39,977 nucleotides of DNA from positions 1-39,977 of the forward strand of contig NZ_CALEVF010000241.1 of NCBI RefSeq assembly GCF_937920395.1, given 5' to 3'. Every line of letters begins with the position of its first letter. The first letter of the stretch is position 1. The position numbers and the translations under genes are program-made. Source of the stretch: an uncultured Clostridium sp. GTDB taxonomy: Bacteria > Bacillota > Clostridia > Clostridiales > Clostridiaceae. Positions 32,973 to 39,977 of the stretch are shown piece by piece. Under the pieces are notes generated by a model. It was not told the origin of the DNA, ran no database searches, and worked only from the letters and a program-made list of their open reading frames with translations.

Positions 32973-33010
32973 AGCAGAAACTTTAAAACTACTTCTGCTT
33001 TTATAATTTT
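32973..33010 (+). terminator. Terminator after mreC / IS3 fragment
   Basis: AGCAGAA pairs with TTCTGCT around a loop and is followed by TTTATAATTTT. Confidence 0.6.
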
Positions 33011-33140
33011 CTATTACATTTAATTCAGATTTGTATTGATTTTATCATGCATATTAATTAATTCTAATAAGAATTATATATTTCTACTAAAGTTCATTTT
33101 CACAACACATCAACAAGTTAATAATTATTAACTTTAAAAT

Positions 33141-33168
33141 TAACCCACGATAATAAAATCGCAGGTTA
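33141..33168 (-). terminator. Terminator downstream of second histidine kinase
   Basis: TAACC/GGTTA and CGAT/ATCG are separated by a small internal loop. On the - strand it is followed by ATTTTAAAG. It lies about 90 bases after the kinase stop; the remaining bases between 33011 and 33259 show nothing recognisable. Confidence 0.5.
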
Positions 33169-33259
33169 CTATTTAAGTCACTTTACCAACTTTATTTTTT
33201 CCGTAAACTTACTGCCTTAATCTTTAATAGCTAATTAAGCACTAGTATATCGAAAAGAT

Positions 33260-34651
33260 TTATGAATTCATAGGCAATTTTATAATAAATTGCGTGCCTT
33301 GATTTATTGTACTTTCTACATTTATAGTACCCATATGAGCTTCAACAATTGATTTTGTTATTGTAAGTCCTATTCCTGCACCACCGGTTAATTTATTTCT
33401 TGATTTATCTATTCTATAAAACCTCTCAAATACGTATGGTAGATCCTTCTCTGATATCCCAAGGCCTGAATCCTTTACGCTTACTTTAGCATAAATACCA
33501 TCTTGAAATAATTTAACTTCAACCTTTCCACCTTTCTGTGTGTATTTTAGTGCATTAGATAATAGGTTTACTATAACCTGGCTTATCTTATCCTGGTCCG
33601 CATGCAAAATAATGTCTTTGTCATAAAAAATTAATTCTATCTCTTTATTCAAGAATTCTGTTTCAAAATTAAAAACTATATTCCTAACAACTTCCCCTAA
33701 TTTAAATTTAGTCTTATTTAATATAAGATTTTCACTTTCATACAGATTAAGCTTTTCCAAATCTCCTACAAGACGGTTTAATCTTAGTATTTCTTCATGA
33801 CAGCATATCAGTCTATCAGTTGTTGGTTCCCATACCCCATCTATTAATGCTTCCATGTGGCTCTGCAAGGTTGCAAGTGGAGTTCTAAGTTCATGCGAAA
33901 CATCCCTAGTTAGTCTTTTTCTCAATTTCTCTTGTTCATAAAGAGATTTTCCAAGGTTATTAATTGATCTAGTAAGCTTATCTATCTCTTCTATGTCAGA
34001 TTTTTTTTCAATTCTTTGACTATAGTCTCCTTTAGAAATCATCTCTGCTGTATCCATTACATTTAAAATAGGTTTACTTAACCTTTTAGCCATTAAAAGT
34101 CCCACCATTAAAGCAATACACAAGGATGCTATACCTACACTTATCAGTATTTTATTAAGTGTTTTAGAATACAAAATATCATTATCATTATAATAAAATG
34201 GTCCGTAATATCCTATTTCTATAACTCCTACCTTTTTAGAGTTATTTATTATATTATAATCATCCTTTGTATATATTCCTTTCCAATTTGGGAAAAGGGT
34301 CTCCATTGTACTAGTTACATGATTTTTAACCTCTTCACATTTAATGTTATCATAAGCCTGCGCATCCCATATTGTTTTACCTGATGCATCACGTACACTA
34401 ATAAAAACTCCATTCTCAATTGCATCTATGCCCACACTTTTAATTACATCAGTGTTGTGCTTTTTATTAGTAGAATACTGTTGATTTATAGCTGTAACGA
34501 TTATTTGATTTTTTCTCTCATGCTCCCTAATAACATAATTTTTAAACTGCTTATTTAAAAAGAAATTAGAAAGAATACTAATAAGCACTACACAAATCAT
34601 TGTTACAAATATATAAGAAAGAGAAAGTTTTTTCCTAAGGCTTTTTTTCAT
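33260..34651 (-). CDS. Membrane sensor histidine kinase (second system)
   Basis: This is a 463-residue kinase. TM1 is at 11-33, the sensor region at 34-165, TM2 at about 168-188, followed by HAMP, the H-box VSHELRTPLA (His253), the N-box VNLLSNALKYT, the G-boxes DSGLGISEKDLPYVFERFYR and GGAGIGLTITKSIV. It is co-linear over its whole length with the kinase at 24730-26136, including GYYG at residues 147-150, but lacks the Met-rich insert. The longest frame starts at 34684; GGAGGAG points to ATG 34651, and the co-linearity confirms it. The start overlaps the end of the regulator gene by 17 bases. Confidence 0.92.
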   Translation of the reverse strand: MKKSLRKKLSLSYIFVTMICVVLISILSNFFLNKQFKNYVIREHERKNQIIVTAINQQYSTNKKHNTDVIKSVGIDAIENGVFISVRDASGKTIWDAQAYDNIKCEEVKNHVTSTMETLFPNWKGIYTKDDYNIINNSKKVGVIEIGYYGPFYYNDNDILYSKTLNKILISVGIASLCIALMVGLLMAKRLSKPILNVMDTAEMISKGDYSQRIEKKSDIEEIDKLTRSINNLGKSLYEQEKLRKRLTRDVSHELRTPLATLQSHMEALIDGVWEPTTDRLICCHEEILRLNRLVGDLEKLNLYESENLILNKTKFKLGEVVRNIVFNFETEFLNKEIELIFYDKDIILHADQDKISQVIVNLLSNALKYTQKGGKVEVKLFQDGIYAKVSVKDSGLGISEKDLPYVFERFYRIDKSRNKLTGGAGIGLTITKSIVEAHMGTINVESTINQGTQFIIKLPMNS

Positions 34652-35351
34652 CTTCTTCTCCTCCAAGCCTATATCCTGTTCCATACACAGTAATTACATA
34701 CTGTGGTTCTTTAGGGTTAGTTTCTATTTTTTGTCTTAAATTTTTAATATGAGTATCAATAGTCCTATTAAATCCTTCATAATTCTCTCTAAATGTAGTA
34801 TTTATGAGCTCTTCTCTTGAAAATGTCTTGTGTGGATACTTTAATAATGTCATTAATATTTTATATTCAGTTATAGTTAAATTTACATTCTCACCATTTT
34901 TTCTTATTTCTTTCTTAAGAATATCTACTACAAGATCATCGTCTTTCAATGAAATTATGTTGGATAGTGGCACTATCTCTTCATTTAATCTTCTAAATAT
35001 AGCAAATATTCTAGCCATAAGCACCCTTGGACTAAAAGGCTTTGTGATATAATCATCTGCACCAATATTTAAGCCTGCAACTATACTTGCCTCATCAATT
35101 TTTGCCGTAAGCATTATTATTGGTACTCTAGATTTTTTTCTTACTATTTTACAAATATCCTCCCCAGTCATATCTGGTAGCATGAGATCAAGAAGAATTA
35201 AATCTAGGTTAATTCTTTTAAAAATCTCCAGAGCCTGTTTCCCATCAAATGCTTCAAATACTTCGCATCCTTCCATTTCTAGATATGATTTTACAACACT
35301 GACTATTTTGTTTTCATCATCTACTATAAGAACTTTTTTCGCTTCCAACAT
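34635..35351 (-). CDS. OmpR-family response regulator (second system)
   Basis: This is a 238-residue receiver plus winged-helix regulator. D55 lies in LILLDLMLPDMTG, with IIMLTA and ITKPFSPR. The DNA-binding part has FSREELINTTFRENYEGFNR and RTIDTHIKNLRQKIETNP. The frame extends upstream to 35492, but those 47 residues do not belong to the family. ATG 35351 has TAGGAG eight to nine bases upstream and gives alignment without gaps to the regulator at 23990. It is followed by its kinase in an overlapping arrangement. Targets are unknown. Confidence 0.92.
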   Translation of the reverse strand: MLEAKKVLIVDDENKIVSVVKSYLEMEGCEVFEAFDGKQALEIFKRINLDLILLDLMLPDMTGEDICKIVRKKSRVPIIMLTAKIDEASIVAGLNIGADDYITKPFSPRVLMARIFAIFRRLNEEIVPLSNIISLKDDDLVVDILKKEIRKNGENVNLTITEYKILMTLLKYPHKTFSREELINTTFRENYEGFNRTIDTHIKNLRQKIETNPKEPQYVITVYGTGYRLGGEEDEKKP

Positions 35352-35583
35352 GCTTTTGCTCCTATTCTTTAAAATAAATTCACTTATTTTCTTAACATAT
35401 TTATTATATATTTTATAATTTATTTTAACATTTAATTGTGTAGATTTTATGTTGAACATGAACATATATAAATCAATAAAAAGCCCACTCATTGTTATTT
35501 ATAAAATGGACCCAACAATGATCTATACCCAAAAAAGTAGACAAATATATGAAATGAACCGAAAGAGTAATATTATTTATGTA

Positions 35584-36455
35584 TTACTCTTTCTCTTTTT
35601 TAATTCTTACAATTTCATGATTTTTGAATTCAGCTGGTGTTAGGTATCCTAATCTTTTCTGAATCCTTACATTATTGTAATAATGATAGTATTGCCATGT
35701 TTCTCTTACAAGGTCTTCGTTGCTCAATATACTAATGTTAGTGTTGTACAACACTTCACTCTTATAGCATCCTAAAAAACTTTCCATAGGAGAATTATCA
35801 ATAGGCGTTCCTTTCCTAGACATACTCTGTATGAAGTTTTTATCTTTAAGTTCATTCTGGAACAGAACATTATTATAGAGGGTCCTTGGTCCGAATGGAT
35901 AATAGTACCTTCCGGTAAGGATTTATCCAAAATATTTTTAAACGATTCTCGGATAAGTTCCCTGGTCTGATAATTTTTAACTGCAAATCCTTCTAACATT
36001 CCGGTGTGAAGGTCCTTCACTGCCGATATATATATCTTTTTTCCACCTACTTTATACTCAGTAACATCAGTTACCATCTTGTCAAATAGACAACTTGTAC
36101 TGAAATTTCTAACCAAAACATTTTTTTTAGGATGTGGATCTCCAGGTTTCTTATATCTCTTTTTTATCTTGATTACAGATAAATAACAATTCTGTGACAT
36201 CAAACGGTAAACCTTTTTATGGTTTATATTAAGTCCATAGTCAGCCGAAAGCGCCGCTGTCATCCTCTCAACGCCATATCTCCCATAGTGTTTGATATAA
36301 AGTTTCTCAATGAATTTAATAACTTGCGTATCCTCTTTTGATTTTTCGGAGACCACCATTCTCTTACTTAACCACTGATAATATCCTGATCTATTTATTT
36401 CAGCAACTTGAAGTAACACAGTTACGTGATATCTGCTGCTTAGTTTCTCAAAAAC
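35584..36455 (-). pseudogene. IS3-family transposase OrfB, frameshifted
   Basis: The upstream part (open from 36455; VFEKLSSRYHVTVLLQVAE) contains the HTH_21 region, then RRYGVERMTA-like YGRYGVERMTAAL, the first DDE Asp in MVTDVTEYK, and the second in IIHSDQG. Just after HSDQG (about 35880-35885) the frame shifts by one base. The continuation LYNNVLFQNELKDKNFIQSM, SRKGTPIDNSPMESF (with the catalytic Glu) and YNNVRIQKRLGYLTPAEF to the stop at 35584 is in another frame. All catalytic residues are present if the frameshift is corrected, so the decay is recent. Confidence 0.88.
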
Positions 36456-36462
36456 TCATATT

Positions 36463-36600
36463 TTATTTTTTTTTAATATTGTCTTGATTTACTTCAAGTA
36501 GCTTTTTAAGATATTCATTTTCAGCTTTTAATTTTATTATTTCTTCTTCAGGAGAATCATATTTTTTTTTTTTGCCGATAACAAAACCCCCTAATTTAGT
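36463..36600 (-). pseudogene. IS3-family OrfA remnant
   Basis: Only the C-terminal end of OrfA is left: KKKKYDSPEEEIIKLKAEN, then EYLKKLLEVNQDNIKKK and TAA at 36465-36463. It is preceded by a run of 12 A (coding strand) that could itself cause slippage. The N-terminal helix-turn-helix is missing; the terminal repeat begins within about 60 bases. Confidence 0.75.
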
Positions 36601-36733
36601 CTACACTACTTTTTAGTTTCGTGTCTACTTAAGGGGGTATAGTTCAACAAAGGGTCCACTTTATTAAACAACACTGGACTTTTAAATAATTAAATTGTAT
36701 TTAACCTTATTTCTTTTCATATAACATCATACT

Positions 36734-37813
36734 CTATGGCCTATAACTTATACCATTAGGAGTTTTACCGACCTTAATTGTTGCTGTAACTTTATTAGTA
36801 TTGTTATCAATTACGCTTACTGTATTATCATACATGTTAGTTACATATACTAGCTTATTATCTGGACTAACTACAACTCCATGAGATCCCTTGCCAGTTT
36901 TTATAGTTGCTACAACTTTTTTAGTTGCAAGATCAATCTTTGATACTGTATCAGATGGACTTTTTTCAGTTCCTTGATTAGCTACAAACGCATACTTATC
37001 ATCAGACTCTATATAAGTTTGAGCTGGACCCACTCCTACTGCTATTTTTTGAACTTTGTTTGTAGCGAGATCTACAATAGCTAAAGAATTCTCTGCGTTT
37101 ATACTTGCAATTAAAGTCTTTCCATCACTTGTAATTCCTGTAGTTATTGGAGTCTTGCCTACTTTAATTTTTCTCAATTCTTTATTATTTGCTATATCCA
37201 CAACACTTACTGTATCTTCGCCCATATTGGCTACGTAAGCAAATTTGCTATCTTTTGATATACGAAAACCATGTGGTCCTTTGCCTACAGAAATGTTATT
37301 AATTAATTTATAGGTTTTTGCATCAATAACTGATATGTTATTGTCTTGATTATTTGTAACTAATACATATTTGCTATCATTAGTGAATACTATATGTGCT
37401 GGATGCTTACCTACTTCAATTTTTTTAATTAATTTTCCTGTATCTATATTATAAAAAAATGCTGAACCATTTGTACCCATACCTCCACCTTTAGACATAT
37501 CATCTTGAGACATTTTCATCCCTGCTTTATCCATTACTACTGATGTGTAGGCTACTATCTTTCCGTCTGGAGAAACCTGCACATTATGTGGTTCACCTTC
37601 ATCATTTATGGTTTCTAGTACCTTATTTGTAGCTGAATCTATCTTTGTAATAGTACCTCCTTCATTCGCTGTGAAGTAATATGAGATTACCTTCTTTCCT
37701 GGTACTTGAGTAGAACTTTGCGACTGTTTCTTTTGTCCACCACTGCATCCAGCTAAAGTTAACGTTAATATGACCATGATTCCAACTGACTTTATAAATT
37801 TTCCTTTAATCAT
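36734..37813 (-). CDS. YncE-like beta-propeller lipoprotein
   Basis: This 359-residue exported lipoprotein has a signal sequence with lipobox LTLAGC (Cys at about 23), a Ser/Gln-rich linker, then about seven YVTN-type beta-propeller blades (KYVLVTNNQDNNISVIDAKT, FAYVANMGEDTVSVVDIANN, LVYVTNMYDNTVSVIDNNTN). Between the first blades lies a Met-rich insert, AGMKMSQDDMSKGGGMG. Such propellers bind partners or metals at the cell surface; no enzyme activity is indicated. The longest frame begins at 37858, but AAAGGA with ATG 37813 gives a standard lipoprotein N-terminus. It is next to a multicopper oxidase in the same direction, which together with the Met insert suggests copper exposure. Confidence 0.85.
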   Translation of the reverse strand: MIKGKFIKSVGIMVILTLTLAGCSGGQKKQSQSSTQVPGKKVISYYFTANEGGTITKIDSATNKVLETINDEGEPHNVQVSPDGKIVAYTSVVMDKAGMKMSQDDMSKGGGMGTNGSAFFYNIDTGKLIKKIEVGKHPAHIVFTNDSKYVLVTNNQDNNISVIDAKTYKLINNISVGKGPHGFRISKDSKFAYVANMGEDTVSVVDIANNKELRKIKVGKTPITTGITSDGKTLIASINAENSLAIVDLATNKVQKIAVGVGPAQTYIESDDKYAFVANQGTEKSPSDTVSKIDLATKKVVATIKTGKGSHGVVVSPDNKLVYVTNMYDNTVSVIDNNTNKVTATIKVGKTPNGISYRP

Positions 37814-38042
37814 TTTTACCATCCTTTCAAATATAATTCTATCCTTATGCATATCCATAAAATATCAATTCTTAATGGATTTTATATTATAAGCTACTTA
37901 ATAGTCTTTCCTATACGCTTACCAAAATATTTACTGACGTTCTATGATATTAGTATATCAATTAATAATTATATTGTCGGTAACATTTGTTACTATATTG
38001 AATCATGTATTACATCACTTAGAATGAACATCCGGAATCTTA

Positions 38043-38088
38043 AATAATAAAGCTTAAAATTACGTTTGCAATTTTAAGCTTTATTATT
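38043..38088. terminator. Perfect 19-bp hairpin after multicopper oxidase gene
   Basis: Arms 38043-38061 and 38070-38088 are perfect complements (core AAAGCTTAAAATT) with an eight-base loop. On the - strand it can terminate the oxidase gene. The 350-base gap 37814-38165 also holds the palindrome at 38147 and, presumably, the lipoprotein promoter, which was not resolved. Confidence 0.8.
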
Positions 38089-38146
38089 ACTAATTTAATA
38101 TACAATTTTTCACCTTAATATCTTTTTAATTACCTATTGGTATCAT

Positions 38147-38170
38147 AGTAACCCTATTAATAGGGTTACT
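38147..38170. promoter_or_regulatory. 24-bp perfect palindrome across the oxidase stop codon
   Basis: AGTAACCCTATT is followed directly by its exact reverse complement. It overlaps the TAA of the multicopper oxidase gene. It could form the first of two terminator hairpins or be a protein-binding site. Confidence 0.5.
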
Positions 38171-39653
38171 TATCAGTAACCTGAAACTGTCCCATCATTC
38201 CTTGGTCTTCATGTTCTAATATGTGACAATGATACATGAAAACTCCTTTGTGAGTGAACTTAATTATAATTCTAACCTTCTCATTAGGATTAATTAATAC
38301 TGTATCTTTAAACCCTCGCCCATCCTTAGATGGTTCCTTTCCATCTCTTGATAAAATTTGAAATTGTACACCATGTATATGAAATGGATGAATCATTCCC
38401 CCCATCATATTACTAGGGTTTGTAATTTCCCAAATTTCTGTATCATTTAATTTTATTTTTTCGTCAATTCTCCCCATTTTCATTTTTTTACCATTTATGC
38501 TTACCGTATTACCCATACCCTCTAGCTGGAACCTTCTGATTTTAGAATTAGCTGTTTCATAAATTTTATTAATATCGGTTAAATGTGTTGGTATTTCAGT
38601 AGTATCTATTCCATCTTCCTTTACATTGAAGTTTAATATTCCTATACCATCGCCAAGTAAAGATAATTTGTCGCCCTTTTTATATTTCGAAAAATCTATT
38701 ATTACTTCTGCTCTTTCTCCCGGCCCAAGTATTAATTTATTTAATTTTACTGGTGCCTCTAGAAAACCTCCATCGGATGCAATCTGAAAAAAAGACTCTC
38801 CATTACTTAATTTTATAGGATAAACCTTTGCATTTGCCCCATTAACAATTCTAAACCGCATTTTTATTTTCTTTACATCTAAATATGGTTTAATGGCTCC
38901 GTTTACTATCACCATGTCTCCAATAGCGCCATCCATCATGCTACTCATATTTGTGGAATAAGGCATATCTCCATTTCTATTAAATGCCCTATCCTGAATG
39001 ATTAATGGTATATCATTTATACCATATTCCTTTGGAATATTTAAGCTTTCCGAAATATTATCATCAATATAAAAAAGTCCTGCTAATCCCTTATAAACCT
39101 GTTCTCCAGTTTTTCCCTGTTGGTGAGGATGATACCATAAAGTACTAGCTGGTTGGTTTATAGTAAAACTAGGATTCCATTGGCTTCCTGGCATAATAGG
39201 ACTATGGGGTCCTCCATCCATTTCTCCATTAACTTCTAATCCATGCCAGTGAACAGTTGTTGGTTCACTTAATTGATTATTTACATGAATATTTACTTTT
39301 TCACCCCTTTTAACCCTTATCACTGGACCCAGAAAGTTACCGTTATATCCATAGGTCTCTGTTTTAACTCCAGGGAAAAAAGATGTAATTCCCTTCTGAA
39401 CATTTAATGTAAAATCTGCAGTATTAATGTCTGAACTCTTATTCTCTAAAAGTGGTGGAATAGGGAGCTTTGTACTATTCTCTACTACCTTACTCTTTAA
39501 TTCGTTGCTTGTTAAAGATTTCATATTCTCAACCATAGCACTTCCATTGCCTTTCGAGAAATAATTCAATATTGGATTAATTAAAACTATAGAACTAACT
39601 ACTATGATACCTACCCCTGATATAAGCAGCCATTTATTATATTTCTTATTCAT
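38166..39653 (-). CDS. Membrane-anchored multicopper oxidase
   Basis: This 495-residue enzyme has an N-terminal membrane anchor or uncleaved signal (residues 8-30) and then three cupredoxin domains. All four copper motifs are present: HWHG (135-138), WYHPH (173-177), HPFHIHG near 420, and HCHILEHEDQGMM (475-487), whose H475/C476/H481/M486 include the type 1 ligands. It has no Met-rich CueO-type insert. Extracellular Cu(I), Fe(II), Mn(II) or phenolic oxidation is possible. It needs O2 (or another oxidant), which is notable in a clostridium-like genome. The ATG follows GGAGGT. A Fur-box-like palindrome lies 30-45 bases upstream. Confidence 0.92.
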   Translation of the reverse strand: MNKKYNKWLLISGVGIIVVSSIVLINPILNYFSKGNGSAMVENMKSLTSNELKSKVVENSTKLPIPPLLENKSSDINTADFTLNVQKGITSFFPGVKTETYGYNGNFLGPVIRVKRGEKVNIHVNNQLSEPTTVHWHGLEVNGEMDGGPHSPIMPGSQWNPSFTINQPASTLWYHPHQQGKTGEQVYKGLAGLFYIDDNISESLNIPKEYGINDIPLIIQDRAFNRNGDMPYSTNMSSMMDGAIGDMVIVNGAIKPYLDVKKIKMRFRIVNGANAKVYPIKLSNGESFFQIASDGGFLEAPVKLNKLILGPGERAEVIIDFSKYKKGDKLSLLGDGIGILNFNVKEDGIDTTEIPTHLTDINKIYETANSKIRRFQLEGMGNTVSINGKKMKMGRIDEKIKLNDTEIWEITNPSNMMGGMIHPFHIHGVQFQILSRDGKEPSKDGRGFKDTVLINPNEKVRIIIKFTHKGVFMYHCHILEHEDQGMMGQFQVTDK

Positions 39654-39680
39654 TTTTTACCTCCATCAAACCTATTGAGT

Positions 39681-39699
39681 TTTAACGATAATCGTTATC
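39681..39699. promoter_or_regulatory. Fur-box-like operator upstream of multicopper oxidase
   Basis: TTTAACGATAATCGTTATC matches the classical 19-base Fur box at 15 of 19 positions and contains the 15-bp palindrome TAACGATAATCGTTA. It lies 28-46 bases before the oxidase start, where a repressor would act. A different dimeric metal regulator could also use it. Confidence 0.55.
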
Positions 39700-39836
39700 T
39701 TTTAATAACTATTGTATAATTATTTTATCATATAGTTATGTAGAAAATATGAAGATTAATCATCAATTAAGTTTTAGAAGGCTGTGAAATATTTGTTCAT
39801 GTTTTTATATTCTTATATTTTTATAAATAATTAAAA

Positions 39837-39878
39837 AGCATGTCAAAAGAGATGTACTCACTACTCTTTTGATATGCT
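39837..39878 (-). terminator. Terminator of a gene beyond the right edge
   Basis: AGCATGTCAAAAGAG pairs with CTCTTTTGATATGCT with one mismatch. On the - strand it is followed by TTTTTAATTATTT. It probably ends a - strand gene that lies outside the window. The rest of 39654-39977 holds the Fur-like site and otherwise only AT-rich sequence. Confidence 0.7.
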
Positions 39879-39977
39879 CATAAAATAACAATACTAACGA
39901 ATTATTATAATATAGACTCAAGTAATTTACTGTTTTTTATGATTTGAGAGTAACTTCTTTTTATTATTATATTCCTC

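Larger units (their letters stand above)
35507..36658 (-). mobile_element. Defective IS3-family insertion sequence
   Basis: The element is about 1.15 kb. The ends carry imperfect terminal inverted repeats of about 40 bases. The left end starts TGGACCC, continues with CTATACCC and reaches AAGTAGACA; the right end read in reverse shows the same three blocks in the same order. An additional ATAAA outside each end is also inverted. No clear 3-4 base target duplication was seen. Inside, orfB is frameshifted and most of orfA is missing, so the element is about 300 bases shorter than a normal member and cannot move by itself. Confidence 0.8.

Noticed and set aside
35352..35492. 47-residue N-terminal extension of the second response regulator
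   Set aside because: The residues do not match the family, and ATG 35351 has a proper ribosome site and aligns exactly with the paralogue.
37847..38047. 66-residue + strand frame between the lipoprotein and oxidase genes
   Set aside because: No ribosome site and composition typical of AT-rich intergenic DNA; it covers the region where the lipoprotein promoter should lie.

Overview
The window is low-GC DNA with strong Shine-Dalgarno sites, frequent TTG/GTG starts and short operons. It carries a Spo0E-type phosphatase, CotF-like proteins and DUF421 membrane proteins. This points to an endospore-forming Firmicute of the Clostridium type. No rRNA, tRNA or CRISPR was seen, and the species cannot be fixed from the sequence alone.

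Left part (1-17.4 kb), a quinone/electron-transfer block. The tail of a NapH-like membrane ferredoxin protein is followed by the menaquinone methyltransferase gene menG and fixABCX on the + strand. FixABCX is an ETF plus an ETF:quinone oxidoreductase plus a ferredoxin. Then, on the - strand, come lplA and lpdA (with a lipoyl domain), an AhpD-like gene with a MarR regulator and a well-defined promoter/operator, and the operon menF-D-H-B-E-C-I-A. Together these encode every step of the classical menaquinone pathway from chorismate to MK. Only the polyprenyl diphosphate synthase is missing. FixABCX beside menG suggests an (electron-bifurcating) route from NADH into the menaquinone pool.

Middle (17.4-23.1 kb). 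Two CcdA-type membrane electron carriers and a ResA/TlpA thioredoxin form a + strand operon of the cytochrome c maturation / extracytoplasmic thiol type. A CWB2-repeat protein without a signal peptide follows. A compact - strand operon then encodes two DUF421 proteins and two tiny helical CotF-like proteins.

Right part (23.1-40 kb), a metal-handling and genome-flux region. Metal-related genes are an interrupted Csp-like (DUF326) copper protein, a SHOCT protein, two co-linear paralogous two-component systems (one sensor has a Met-rich loop), an HMA-SafE-cupredoxin fusion, CopZ, a YncE-like beta-propeller lipoprotein and a membrane-anchored multicopper oxidase with a Fur-box-like palindrome upstream. 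An SH3b-NlpC/P60 hydrolase and a small Spo0E-like gene are also present. Between them lie decay products: a GGDEF fragment, a frameshifted NiCoT nickel permease, the tail of an IS3 transposase, a defective IS3-family element, and a chimeric ORF that joins a phage/plasmid replication-protein N-terminus to the last third of MreB, directly before mreC.

Start sites were revised where the Shine-Dalgarno sequence clearly points to a different codon from the longest frame: menB, menI, menF, the CWB2 gene, the HMA-SafE gene, the second histidine kinase/regulator pair and the beta-propeller lipoprotein. One gene appears to start with AUU.
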